From Aequorivita sinensis (GTDB lineage Bacteria > Bacteroidota > Bacteroidia > Flavobacteriales > Flavobacteriaceae), in NCBI RefSeq assembly GCF_006346335.1, contig NZ_VDMC01000003.1, forward strand, positions 1 through 64,000: a stretch of 64,000 nt of DNA, in the 5' to 3' direction. The notes beneath the pieces are model-generated. The model did no database searches, was not told the origin of the DNA, and worked only from the letters and a program-made list of their open reading frames with translations. How positions within the stretch are numbered: position 1 is the first letter of the stretch; every line of letters begins with the position of its first letter. Made by a program: the position numbers and the translations under genes. Shown here piece after piece: positions 32,777-41,266 of this stretch.

Positions 32777-33847
32777 TTACTTTACCTCAAACCTCCAGCC
32801 AAATGGATCTTCAGTAATATTGTGTTGGATACTCATTAAGTCTTTCTTAAATCGAGCAGAGTAGCTGTCTTCAGGTTTAGTGAGTTCGTAAACATTCTCT
32901 TTATGGCCAATAGCACTTACAGGGCTTATAACTGCTGCAGTTCCCGCGCCAAAAATTTCTTTTAAACTTCCGTCTTTTGCAGCTTCAACAATTTCCGATA
33001 CTAGAACAGGACGTACTTCTACATCTATATTATTGTGTTTTGCAATATCAATAACACTTTTTCGGGTTACTCCATCCAAAATTCTATCACTTACAGGAGC
33101 GGTAATTAAGGTGTCATTCACTCTAAAGAAAACATTCATTGTACCTGCCTCTTCTAGATATTTATGTTCACTATCGTCCGTCCAAATTACTTGGTGGAAT
33201 CCTTTTTCGCGTGCCAGGTTTGTTGGGTAAAATTGTGCCCCGTAGTTTCCAGCAGCTTTTGCAGCACCTACACCTCCGTTTGCAGCACGACTATAATGGT
33301 CGGCGATAACAACTCTTACATCACCAGTATAATATGCTTGAGCGGGAGCTGCTAGAATCATAAACTTATATTCGGTTGATGGTGAAGCAGAAACTCCAAC
33401 TTGAGTCGCCATTACAAATGGACGAATGTACAATGAGTTTCCAAGTCCTGGTTGAATCCATTCTTTATCCATACGTACAAGGGTGGTCAAAGCTTCAAAG
33501 AAAATATCACGAGGAAATTCAGGAATCGCTAATCTCTTAGCCGATTTATTAATTCGCTCGAAATTTTGTTGTGGTCTAAATAACCAAACTTTACCATCTT
33601 CATCTTTATAGGCTTTCATTCCTTCAAAAACGGCTTGGCCATAATGAAAGACTTTGGCACCAGGTGAGATTGATAAATTACCGTACGGTCTAATTGTTGG
33701 ATTTTGCCATTCGCCGTTTTTAAAATCGCATTCGAACATGTGATCGGTAAATGTGCTTCCAAAAACAAGGTTGTCAAAATCAACTTCTTTAACTCTAGAA
33801 GTTTCTGTTTTAAGTATGTTTAATTTTGGAGTAATAGAAGAATTCAT
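32777..33847 (-). CDS. ilvE: branched-chain amino acid aminotransferase
   Basis: A PLP enzyme (fold type IV) for the last step of Leu, Ile and Val synthesis and the first step of their breakdown. The 356-aa length is that of the BCAT-II/eukaryote-like group. Motifs: FHYGQAVFEGMKAYKDEDGK, RPQQNFERINKSAKRLAIP, YIRPFVMATQ, the PLP-lysine region GGVGAAKAAGNYGAQFYPT, and EEAGTMNVFFRV. The distal phosphate loop DGVTRKSVIDIAK completes the set. It stands alone here, away from any ilv operon. Isobutyryl-CoA from valine breakdown would feed IcmF at 21.9 kb. Confidence 0.95.
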   Translation of the reverse strand: MNSSITPKLNILKTETSRVKEVDFDNLVFGSTFTDHMFECDFKNGEWQNPTIRPYGNLSISPGAKVFHYGQAVFEGMKAYKDEDGKVWLFRPQQNFERINKSAKRLAIPEFPRDIFFEALTTLVRMDKEWIQPGLGNSLYIRPFVMATQVGVSASPSTEYKFMILAAPAQAYYTGDVRVVIADHYSRAANGGVGAAKAAGNYGAQFYPTNLAREKGFHQVIWTDDSEHKYLEEAGTMNVFFRVNDTLITAPVSDRILDGVTRKSVIDIAKHNNIDVEVRPVLVSEIVEAAKDGSLKEIFGAGTAAVISPVSAIGHKENVYELTKPEDSYSARFKKDLMSIQHNITEDPFGWRFEVK

Positions 33848-33957
33848 TTAATTTTCATTTATTCGGTAAAAATAGGTAAAATTTAGACCATTAAAAATTT
33901 AAAAAATCCTTAAAATTGCAATACAATAACAATCAATAATATAATAATTATTTAAAA

Positions 33958-34473
33958 ATGAAAAAAATATTATTAGTACTCGCAATTTCATTTGCAGTTT
34001 TTAGCTGTAAAAATGAGCAAAAAGAGGAGTCATCTAATTCTCAAGTGGAAGAGGTAGCGATAAATTATCAGTCTTTTGGAGATGAAATCACAGATGAAGG
34101 TGTATTGACAAAGACTGAAATGATTGAAAAATACAACGCTTTAAAACCTGGAGATACTGTAAATGTGAAATTTACTACAACTGTAAACGATGTATGCCAG
34201 AAAAAAGGATGTTGGATGAATCTTGACTTAGGTAATGATGAAGCTATGGTTCGTTTTAAAGATTATGGTTTTTTCATGCCGAAAGATATTACAGGACAAG
34301 AAATCATTGTTAATGGAAAAGCTTATATAGAGGAGATGAGTATTGAAGACCAGCGTCACTACGCAGAAGATGGTGGGAAATCAAAAGAAGAAATAGCAGC
34401 CATTACCGAAGTAAAAAGAACACTAGCCTTTGAAGCTGATGGTGTACTTATTCCAGAAGTAGAAAAGGAATAG
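33958..34473 (+). CDS. DUF4920 lipoprotein
   Basis: A 171-aa lipoprotein (signal ending FAVFSC, Cys17). After a short Glu/Ser-rich linker comes the DUF4920 domain: YQSFGDEITDEGVLTKTEM, VKFTTTVNDVCQKKGCWMNL and MVRFKDYGFFMPKDITGQE. The motif CQKKGCWM holds two closely spaced Cys that could bind metal or form a redox pair. The ending has HYAEDGG and KRTLAFEADGVLI. The fold is probably an OB-like barrel. It is followed 4 bp later by mnmD, so the two form an operon, though their roles seem unrelated. Confidence 0.88.
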   Translation: MKKILLVLAISFAVFSCKNEQKEESSNSQVEEVAINYQSFGDEITDEGVLTKTEMIEKYNALKPGDTVNVKFTTTVNDVCQKKGCWMNLDLGNDEAMVRFKDYGFFMPKDITGQEIIVNGKAYIEEMSIEDQRHYAEDGGKSKEEIAAITEVKRTLAFEADGVLIPEVEKE

Positions 34474-34477
34474 TATT

Positions 34478-35152
34478 TTGAAACGTTCAATTCTTAAAAC
34501 AGGCGATGGCTCTTACACTTTGCATATAGCAGAATGGAATGAACAATACCATTCTAAGCATGGGGCCATAGCCGAAGCGCTTCACGTTTTTATAAAAGAA
34601 GGACTTTATTATTGGACTGACAATAATTCATCTAAAGATATTTCTATATTAGAGATTGGTTTTGGCACAGGGTTAAATGCATTTCTCACTTTATTAGAAA
34701 CAGAAAAGCACAACTTCAATATTACTTACACTGGCGTTGAAGCTTATCCTTTAGAAGTTTCTGAAATTGAAACCTTAAATTACCCAGAACTGTTAAATGC
34801 TTCAGAAGAAGGGTTTTTAACACTGCACAATACTTCTTGGGAAAAAAAATCATCAATTTCAGATAATTTTCACCTTCTAAAAAATAAAATGTTCTTCTCA
34901 GAAATTACTCTTGAAAGCAACATAGACTTAATTTATTTCGACGCTTTTGGAATTCGAGTGCAAGCAGATTTATGGACTGAAGAAATTTTTCAACTGATGT
35001 ACAATGCTTTAAAGCCAAACGGAGTATTAGTAACTTATGCCGCAAACGGAAATGCCCGTCGTGCAATGCAAGCTGTTGGGTTTTCTGTTGAACGAATTCC
35101 CGGTCCTCCAGGAAAAAAAGAAATGATGAGAGCGACAAAACTGGAACTTTGA
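34478..35152 (+). CDS. mnmD: tRNA (mnm5s2U34) methyltransferase MnmD
   Basis: SAM-dependent methyltransferase that completes 5-methylaminomethyl-2-thiouridine at the tRNA wobble position. It is the 224-aa single-domain form, without the MnmC oxidase domain found in E. coli. Motifs: KTGDGSYTLHIAEWNEQYHS and GAIAEALHVF at the start, the SAM loop LEIGFGTGLNAFLTL (about 53-67), DLIYFDAFG, and the ending RIPGPPGKKEMMRAT. The start is a TTG at 34478, 4 bp after the DUF4920 stop; the conserved N-terminus begins at once, so no later start fits. Confidence 0.93.
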   Translation: MKRSILKTGDGSYTLHIAEWNEQYHSKHGAIAEALHVFIKEGLYYWTDNNSSKDISILEIGFGTGLNAFLTLLETEKHNFNITYTGVEAYPLEVSEIETLNYPELLNASEEGFLTLHNTSWEKKSSISDNFHLLKNKMFFSEITLESNIDLIYFDAFGIRVQADLWTEEIFQLMYNALKPNGVLVTYAANGNARRAMQAVGFSVERIPGPPGKKEMMRATKLEL

Positions 35153-35297
35153 AAGTCAGAAAATTCCTAATCTGCATTTTTGTTTTTATCATTAAAAAGT
35201 AGTTGAGGAACTTCAATTAATCACATTACGATGCTTATTTCACAATCTTCCGTTAAGACACTTTGTAGTTTCTTTTTGAATTTATAAATTTAAAATT

Positions 35298-36212
35298 ATG
35301 AAGAAGAAAGTGTTGATAACTGGAGCTACAGGACTTGTGGGAAGTGAATTGGTAAATCAATGTCACAAAAATGGGATCGCTGTTCATTATCTTACTACAA
35401 GTAAAGAAAAAATTGAAAATACCGATAATTACAAAGGGTTTTATTGGAACCCAAAAAAAGGTGAAATAGATGCTAAAGTTTTTGAAGGTGTTACTGCTAT
35501 AATAAATTTAGCAGGAGCAACTATTGCAAAAAGGTGGACAGATAGTTATAAAAAAACTATTATCGACAGTAGGGTAACGTCTATTAACTTACTTTATGAC
35601 ACACTTCAAAAGATAGATCACAATATAGTCCACTTTATTTCAGCTAGTGGAATAAATATCTACCCCAATTCCAAAACAAAACTTTACACTGAAGAAGATA
35701 AAGCTACCGATGATTCATTTTTAGCAAATGTTGTTTCTTCTTGGGAAGCTGCCACAGCAAAATTTAAAAATGCCGGGATGGAGGTTACCAAAGTTCGTAC
35801 AGGGATGGTTTTGGCAAAAGGAGCAGGTGCATTACCCCAAATTATAAAACCTATTAAATTAGGTGTTGGTGCTCCATTAGGCAGTGGCGAGCAATGGCAG
35901 TCTTGGATACATATAGAAGATATTGCAGCAATTTATCTTTTCTTACTCAATAATCAGTTAGAAGGAAAGTTTAATGCTGTAGCCCCAAATCCCGTTCAGA
36001 ATAAAAAAATGACAAGAATGATAGCTTCAAAACTTGACAGTCCTCTTTGGTTGCCAAACATACCGGCATTTGTGTTGAAATTAGTTCTGGGGGAAATGTC
36101 TGTATTAGTTTTAGAAGGGCAGCTTGTTAGTTCTAAGAAATTAGAAAAGCTAGGATATCAATTTAAATATTATAATCTAGACAATGCGCTAGAAGATGTT
36201 TTGAAAGAATAA
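35298..36212 (+). CDS. TIGR01777-family NAD(P)-binding oxidoreductase
   Basis: A 304-aa atypical short-chain dehydrogenase (SDR39U1/YfcH type). The Rossmann motif VLITGATGLVGSELVNQ opens the protein, followed by INLAGATIAKRWTDSYKKTI (the family signature), HFISASGINIYP in place of the usual catalytic Tyr region, and VRTGMVLAKGAGALPQI. A C-terminal DUF1731-like tail (PNPVQNKKMTR, LVLGEMSVLVLEGQLVSSKK, LEKLGYQFKY) is present. The true substrate is unknown. Its stop is followed by a bidirectional terminator shared with the YceI gene. Confidence 0.9.
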   Translation: MKKKVLITGATGLVGSELVNQCHKNGIAVHYLTTSKEKIENTDNYKGFYWNPKKGEIDAKVFEGVTAIINLAGATIAKRWTDSYKKTIIDSRVTSINLLYDTLQKIDHNIVHFISASGINIYPNSKTKLYTEEDKATDDSFLANVVSSWEAATAKFKNAGMEVTKVRTGMVLAKGAGALPQIIKPIKLGVGAPLGSGEQWQSWIHIEDIAAIYLFLLNNQLEGKFNAVAPNPVQNKKMTRMIASKLDSPLWLPNIPAFVLKLVLGEMSVLVLEGQLVSSKKLEKLGYQFKYYNLDNALEDVLKE

Positions 36213-36222
36213 TACGAAATAA

Positions 36223-36249
36223 AAAAAGAGGCCAAAATGGCCTCTTTTT
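36223..36249. terminator. bidirectional terminator
   Basis: AAAAAGAGGCCA and TGGCCTCTTTTT form a 12-bp perfect stem with loop AAA between convergent genes. Confidence 0.92.
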
Positions 36250-36271
36250 AGTTTTATGACAATTTTTTTGA

Positions 36272-36925
36272 TTAAGCTTTATTAGCTACCAAAGAAACTT
36301 CAATTTTCATAATGTCACTAATAAATTTGTCTCCTAGGTTGTCGAAAATAGACTTAGAACCAAAGTTGATACCCCACTTTGTTCTGTCTAATTCAATAGC
36401 ATCACTCTTTAACGTCATTTTATCACCTTCAGTAGTTACAGTTGCAGGAAACTCAATAGCGTTAGTTTTACCTTTAATAGTTAAGTTACCTTTCACTACG
36501 TTGTTTTCGATACCAGTCAACTCAAATTTAGCAGTTGGATATTCTTTAATATTGAAAAAGTCTCCTTCTTTACCTTCAACTGTTCCTTTTAAGTGAGCTT
36601 CTAAATTATCTTTGTATTCACCTTCTAAGTCTTGAACATTAATTGAGTTCATGTCTATTTCAAATTTTCCAGCTTCTACAACTCCATTGTTTAAATGGAA
36701 TACACCAGAGTTAAGTGAAATAGTTCCGAAGTGTTTTGTAGTAGGCTTTTCACCTTCCCACTTAATTTCAGAAGCTGCTGGGTCTACGTTGTATTCTACT
36801 GCTGCTTCAGTTGCTTCTGCTGGAGTTTCTACTGCAACTTCAGTTTCTTTTTCAGCATTTTTACAAGAAAATGTTGCTGCTGCCAAAAAGGCTAGTAATG
36901 TAATTTTTAAGGTTGTTGATTTCAT
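36272..36925 (-). CDS. YceI-family lipoprotein
   Basis: A 217-aa lipoprotein (AAATFSC, Cys21) with an Ala/Glu-rich linker (to about residue 43) and a YceI lipocalin-like barrel. Signature features are YNVDPAASEIKWEGEKPTTKH, GTISLNSGVFHLNNG, FEIDMNSINVQDL, YPTAKFELTGI and LTIKGKTNAIEFPATV, ending FISDIMKIEVSLVANK. The family binds long isoprenoids such as polyprenyl chains in a central pocket. An exact TAnnTTTG promoter element lies upstream. It diverges from grpE. Confidence 0.94.
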   Translation of the reverse strand: MKSTTLKITLLAFLAAATFSCKNAEKETEVAVETPAEATEAAVEYNVDPAASEIKWEGEKPTTKHFGTISLNSGVFHLNNGVVEAGKFEIDMNSINVQDLEGEYKDNLEAHLKGTVEGKEGDFFNIKEYPTAKFELTGIENNVVKGNLTIKGKTNAIEFPATVTTEGDKMTLKSDAIELDRTKWGINFGSKSIFDNLGDKFISDIMKIEVSLVANKA

Positions 36926-36952
36926 AGTTTATTTTAAATATTTATTGGAGCG

Positions 36953-36960
36953 CAAAAGTA
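36953..36960 (-). promoter_or_regulatory. -7 element of the YceI gene
   Basis: TACTTTTG on the minus strand, an exact match, 27 bp before the start codon at 36925. Confidence 0.6.
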
Positions 36961-37015
36961 ATATTAATTGAAACATAATATCTTAAATTAATATTAAATT
37001 AAAAGCTGTGACATT

Positions 37016-37047
37016 TTGACATTTTACAACAATTGGCAGTACTTTTG
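37016..37047 (+). promoter_or_regulatory. promoter of grpE-dnaJ
   Basis: TTG within TTTTGAC (37016-37018) and TACTTTTG (37040-37047, exact) are 21 bp apart. The ATG of grpE follows at 37080. No CIRCE-type inverted repeat is seen. Confidence 0.6.
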
Positions 37048-37079
37048 CTCCCTCTTGAAAAACTGAAAGAATTCTCGCT

Positions 37080-37628
37080 ATGAGCAAAAATGATAAAAAC
37101 AAAGAAACCGAATTTCAGGAAGAAGTAGGTTTAGATGAACAAATGAATAATGAGCAGGAGATTGCTGAAGAAAACGAAACAGATCCTTTAGCCGAATTGC
37201 AAGATCAACTTCAAAATGAAAAAGATCGCTACTTGCGTCTTTTCGCAGAATTTGAAAATTATAAAAAGCGTACCTCTCGCGAACGCATAGAAATGTTTAA
37301 AACAGCAGGTGAAGATGTTATAATATCATTATTACCGGTTTTAGACGATTTTGAAAGAGCGCTAAAAGAAATTGAAAAAATAGGAGACGATCACTTTAAG
37401 GGTGTAGAACTTATCAATAATAAACTGCGTGAAACTCTTCGTTCTAAAGGATTAGAGATGATGGAGGTTAAACAGGGCGACACTTTTGATTCTGAAGCAC
37501 ACGAAGCAATTACTCAGATTCCAGCTCCAGACAAAAAATTAAAAGGAAAAATAATTGATGTGGTAGAAAAGGGATACACTTTAGGTGAGAAAATTATCCG
37601 CTACCCAAAAGTGGTTATAGGACAATAA
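37080..37628 (+). CDS. grpE: nucleotide exchange factor GrpE
   Basis: Releases ADP from DnaK and resets the Hsp70 cycle. The 182-aa protein has an acidic, disordered N-terminus, a long coiled coil (LAELQDQLQNEKDRYLRLFA, FENYKKRTSRERIE) and the C-terminal beta domain with LLPVLDDFERAL, VELINNKLRETLRSKGLEMM, FDSEAHEAITQIPAPD and GYTLGEKIIRYPKVVIG, all hallmark. dnaJ begins one base after its stop, so they form a tight operon; dnaK is elsewhere. Confidence 0.97.
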   Translation: MSKNDKNKETEFQEEVGLDEQMNNEQEIAEENETDPLAELQDQLQNEKDRYLRLFAEFENYKKRTSRERIEMFKTAGEDVIISLLPVLDDFERALKEIEKIGDDHFKGVELINNKLRETLRSKGLEMMEVKQGDTFDSEAHEAITQIPAPDKKLKGKIIDVVEKGYTLGEKIIRYPKVVIGQ

Positions 37629-37629
37629 T

Positions 37630-38745
37630 ATGAAGGAAGATTATTACGAAATATTAGGAATCTCAAAAAATGCAACGACTGCCGAAATAAAAAAGGCATA
37701 TCGTAAAAAAGCAATTCAATATCACCCTGATAAAAATCCTGGGGATGATGAAGCGGAAGCAATGTTTAAAAAATCTGCAGAAGCTTACGAAGTGCTTAGC
37801 GACCCGAACAAACGTTCACGTTACGACCAATTTGGTCATCAAGCCTTTGAAGGCGGTGGTGGCTTCGGTGGCGGTGGTATGAATATGGATGACATATTCA
37901 GCCAGTTTGGCGATATCTTTGGCGGCGCATTCGGAGGTGGCTTCGGAGGCGGTGGCTTTGGTGGCGGCGGACGTAGAACTGTAAAAGGGAGTAATTTACG
38001 TATTCGTGTACAACTTACCTTAGAAGAGATTGCTACTGGTGTAGAAAAGAAAATTAAAGTAAAACGCAAGAAACTAGCACAAGGAACAACTTATAAAACT
38101 TGTCCTACTTGTAATGGACAAGGGCAAGTTACCCGTATCCAAAATACAATTTTGGGGCGTATGCAAACTTCAGCTCCTTGTAGTGCTTGTGGAGGATTAG
38201 GGCAAATTGTAGATTCGAAACCTGCAAATTCAGATGCTGACGGAATGTTAGTCACCGAGGAAACAGTTTCAATTAAAATTCCAGCTGGTGTTGTAGATGG
38301 AATGCAATTAAAAGTTTCTGGAAAAGGTAACGATGCTCCGGGGAATGGAGTTCCTGGCGATCTATTGGTTGCTATTGAAGAAAAACCTCATCCAAGCTTA
38401 CAACGTGAAGGAGACAACTTACATTTCGATTTATATATAAGTTTTTCTGATGCAGCTTTAGGAACTTCTAAAGAAATAGAAACTGTAACAGGAAAAGTTA
38501 GAATTAAAATTGAAGCGGGTACACAAAGTGGAAAAATTTTAAGACTCCGCAGTAAAGGTATACCAAGTATAAATGGTTATGGTACTGGTGATTTGCTAGT
38601 TCACGTTAATGTTTGGACACCAAAATCTCTTTCGAAAGAGCAAAGAGAATTTTTTGAAAAAATGGCTAACGATCAACATTTTGAACCAAACCCAGAAAAG
38701 GAAGACAAGTCATTTTTTGAAAAAGTTAAAGACATGTTTTCTTAA
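37630..38745 (+). CDS. dnaJ: chaperone DnaJ with a single zinc centre
   Basis: Hsp40 co-chaperone that delivers substrates to DnaK and stimulates its ATPase. The 371-aa protein has a J domain (EDYYEILGISKNATTAEIKK, HPD at 32-34), a long Gly/Phe region (about 73-116), the zinc-finger domain, two beta-sandwich substrate domains (IKIPAGVVDGMQLKVSGKGN) and a dimerisation tail. Only two CxxCxGxG motifs occur (CPTCNGQG 158-165, CSACGGLG 184-191); the outer pair found in E. coli DnaJ is replaced by other sequence. One of two zinc sites is therefore missing. Confidence 0.96.
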   Translation: MKEDYYEILGISKNATTAEIKKAYRKKAIQYHPDKNPGDDEAEAMFKKSAEAYEVLSDPNKRSRYDQFGHQAFEGGGGFGGGGMNMDDIFSQFGDIFGGAFGGGFGGGGFGGGGRRTVKGSNLRIRVQLTLEEIATGVEKKIKVKRKKLAQGTTYKTCPTCNGQGQVTRIQNTILGRMQTSAPCSACGGLGQIVDSKPANSDADGMLVTEETVSIKIPAGVVDGMQLKVSGKGNDAPGNGVPGDLLVAIEEKPHPSLQREGDNLHFDLYISFSDAALGTSKEIETVTGKVRIKIEAGTQSGKILRLRSKGIPSINGYGTGDLLVHVNVWTPKSLSKEQREFFEKMANDQHFEPNPEKEDKSFFEKVKDMFS

Positions 38746-38780
38746 ACAAACGTTAAATTAAAATAATTTGTATATATTTG

Positions 38781-38810
38781 AATTGTCGCTTCGTCTAAGA
38801 GGCGGCAATT
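38781..38810 (+). terminator. first hairpin behind dnaJ
   Basis: AATTGTCGCTTC pairs with GAGGCGGCAATT using two G-U pairs, followed by TTTCTTTTT. An exact TAnnTTTG word (38773-38780) sits directly upstream but has no -33 partner. Confidence 0.7.
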
Positions 38811-38834
38811 TTTCTTTTTCATAGCAATTTTTTT

Positions 38835-38864
38835 CCCACCCAAAAGCTTAGGTTTTTGGGTGGG
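38835..38864. terminator. second hairpin behind dnaJ
   Basis: CCCACCCAAAA and TTTTGGGTGGG form an 11-bp perfect stem flanked by T runs on the left and TTTT on the right, acting as a back-up terminator. Confidence 0.8.
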
Positions 38865-39020
38865 TTTTGCATTTAGGGCATTATTGTTTTCTAGATAATT
38901 GTATAAACTAGTCTACAAAAATTGCTATTAAACTAGAGTCTAAAAATTTCTTAAAAGTTAGCTTCAAAAAGTGCTCTTAGACTCTCAAATCAATATATTT
39001 ACACCTTACAAATAAATTTT

Positions 39021-39953
39021 ATGGAAAAACTTTTAGTAGTTAATAATGTTTCCAAAAACTACGGAGATTACACAGCGCTAAACGATGTGTCTATTGAGGT
39101 AGAAAAAGGAAGCATCTTTGGGTTGTTAGGGCCAAATGGAGCTGGAAAAACAACTTTAATTCGAATTATCAATCAAATTACAATGCCAGATACTGGTTCG
39201 GTAATTTTAGATGGCGAACCACTTAAACCAGACCATGTAAGATATATAGGATATTTGCCTGAAGAACGAGGTTTGTATAAAACTATGAAAGTAGGAGAGC
39301 AAGCATTGTATTTGGCTCAACTAAAAGGGCTTTCAAAACAAGAAGCGAAACAAAGACTTAAATATTGGTTTGATAGACTAGATATCGGTGATTGGTGGGA
39401 TAAAAAAATCCAAGAACTTTCAAAAGGTATGGCGCAAAAAATTCAATTTGTGGTTACCGTTTTACACAACCCAAAATTGTTGATATTTGATGAGCCTTTT
39501 AGTGGTTTTGATCCTATTAACGCCAATCTAATTAAAGATGAAATATTAAAATTACGCGATGACGGAGCAACTGTAATTTTTTCTACACACCGAATGGAAT
39601 CGGTAGAAGAAATGTGTGATCATATCGCGTTAATTAATAAATCCAATAAAATTCTAGATGGAAAGCTAGTGGATATTAAAAGACAATATAAAAACAACAT
39701 TTTTGAAATTGGATTAATAACTCCTAATCACGCAGCAACAACAGCTTCCTTAAAAGAGAAGTTTGAAATTTTCCCAACAACCTTCAAAAGTATAAACGAG
39801 GAACTTAAATATAAAGTGAAGTTGCCAGATTCGGTATCTACTAATGAGTTTGTGAACTATCTTACATCTCAAGGGCAATTAACTCACTTTGTTGAGGTAA
39901 TTCCTTCAGCGAGCGACATTTTTATTGAAACCATCCAAAACAACCAATTATAG
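39021..39953 (+). CDS. ABC exporter ATP-binding subunit (NatA-like)
   Basis: A 310-aa ATPase with Walker A LLGPNGAGKTTLIR (about 34-47), signature LSKGMAQKIQF (about 136-146), Walker B KLLIFDEPFSGFDP (about 156-169) and the switch His in FSTHRME. The C-terminal ~85 residues form an extra domain as in Na+- or multidrug-type exporters. The permease gene starts at the base after its stop, so the two form one transporter. NatAB-type sodium extrusion is one option for the substrate; the sequence does not decide. It leads a five-gene run to the sigma-54 regulator. Confidence 0.92.
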   Translation: MEKLLVVNNVSKNYGDYTALNDVSIEVEKGSIFGLLGPNGAGKTTLIRIINQITMPDTGSVILDGEPLKPDHVRYIGYLPEERGLYKTMKVGEQALYLAQLKGLSKQEAKQRLKYWFDRLDIGDWWDKKIQELSKGMAQKIQFVVTVLHNPKLLIFDEPFSGFDPINANLIKDEILKLRDDGATVIFSTHRMESVEEMCDHIALINKSNKILDGKLVDIKRQYKNNIFEIGLITPNHAATTASLKEKFEIFPTTFKSINEELKYKVKLPDSVSTNEFVNYLTSQGQLTHFVEVIPSASDIFIETIQNNQL

Positions 39954-41261
39954 ATGAATCATCTTCCATTAATAATAAAAAGAGAATACCTTACCAAGGT
40001 CCGCAATAAGTCGTTTGTTATTATGACTTTTTTAAGTCCCATTATATTTGTTGGGATTTTTGCACTAGTTGCTTATTTGTCTAATTTAAATAATGACACA
40101 GTTCGCAAGATTTCAGTTTTGGACGAGAGTGGATTGTTCTTAACTGAATTTAAAAGCACAGCACAAACGCATTATATATTACTGCCAAATATTTCATTAG
40201 ATGAAGCTAAAAAAGATGCTCAAACCGATGAAACTTATGGGCTTTTATATATTCCCGATTCAGAAAGTTTAGAGTCTATTTCAAAAGGAATTACATTTTT
40301 TTCAGAAGAATCACCGTCACTCCCTTTTATGAATAGTATTAATAAAATGCTTGAAAGTAAAGTGAATACGCTGAAGTTAAAAGAAGCCGGAATGGATTCT
40401 GATGTTATAAAAGACCTTCGTATTAACATTAATGCAAATCAAGAAACTTTTAAAGGTGAGGAGACGTCAAAACTTGGCTCAGGCTTAAAATTAATCTTCG
40501 GTGGAGCGGCAGGTTATCTGCTATTTATGTTTATCATTATTTATGGTAATATGATAATGCGAAGTGTTATTGAAGAAAAAACAAGTAGGGTTATAGAAGT
40601 TATAATTTCATCGGTAAAACCTCGTTTATTATTGTTAGGAAAGATATTTGGAACCACGCTTGCAGGAATTACTCAGTTTTTAATTTGGGTGATTTTAATC
40701 TTGGTATTAATGACTGTAGTGACATCAGTTTTCGGAATAGACCCTTCAGCTGGCTCACCTTCTCAGCAAGCAATAGAAAGTACTATAGACGGAGGGACTC
40801 AGCAGGTTTTAAACGATATTTTAATAGAAATTAATAATCTGCCAATTACAAACCTTATTATAATGTTTGTTCTGTTTTTTGTTGGAGGTTACTTATTGTA
40901 TGCTTCATTATACGCTGCTGTTGGAGCTGCTGTTGATAGCGAAACCGATACACAACAATTTATGATGCCTATTTTAATGCCTCTTATTTTAGCAGTTTAC
41001 GTAGGTTTCTTTACAGTGATAGATAATCCACATGGTACAGTATCACAAGTTTTTTCTTATATTCCTTTTACATCTCCTGTAGTGATGCTAATGCGTATAC
41101 CTTTTGGTGTACCAATTTGGCAACAAGTTGTTTCAGTATTAATTTTATTTGGTACTTTCATAGGGATGGTTTGGTTTGCTGCAAAAATTTACCGCGTAGG
41201 AATTTTGATGTATGGAAAGAAACCATCGTATAAAGAAATTTTTAAATGGCTTAAGTATTAA
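39954..41261 (+). CDS. ABC-2 type exporter permease (NatB-like)
   Basis: A 435-aa membrane subunit. One N-terminal helix (about 22-44) is followed by a ~130-residue extracytoplasmic domain and a C-terminal block of about five helices (YLLFMFIIIYGNMIMRSVIE, EEKTSRVIEVIISSVKPRLL, IFGTTLAGITQFLIWVILIL). The EEKTSRVIEVxxSSVKP loop is the coupling element of the NatB/ABC-2 family. It directly follows its ATPase gene without any spacer. The final part has GVPIWQQVVSVLILFGTF. Exported substrate unknown. Confidence 0.92.
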   Translation: MNHLPLIIKREYLTKVRNKSFVIMTFLSPIIFVGIFALVAYLSNLNNDTVRKISVLDESGLFLTEFKSTAQTHYILLPNISLDEAKKDAQTDETYGLLYIPDSESLESISKGITFFSEESPSLPFMNSINKMLESKVNTLKLKEAGMDSDVIKDLRININANQETFKGEETSKLGSGLKLIFGGAAGYLLFMFIIIYGNMIMRSVIEEKTSRVIEVIISSVKPRLLLLGKIFGTTLAGITQFLIWVILILVLMTVVTSVFGIDPSAGSPSQQAIESTIDGGTQQVLNDILIEINNLPITNLIIMFVLFFVGGYLLYASLYAAVGAAVDSETDTQQFMMPILMPLILAVYVGFFTVIDNPHGTVSQVFSYIPFTSPVVMLMRIPFGVPIWQQVVSVLILFGTFIGMVWFAAKIYRVGILMYGKKPSYKEIFKWLKY

Positions 41262-41266
41262 TAGAT

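Noticed and set aside
37839-38069. Proline-rich frame on the minus strand across dnaJ
   Set aside because: Mirror of the Gly/Phe-coding GGN repeats of DnaJ, not a gene.
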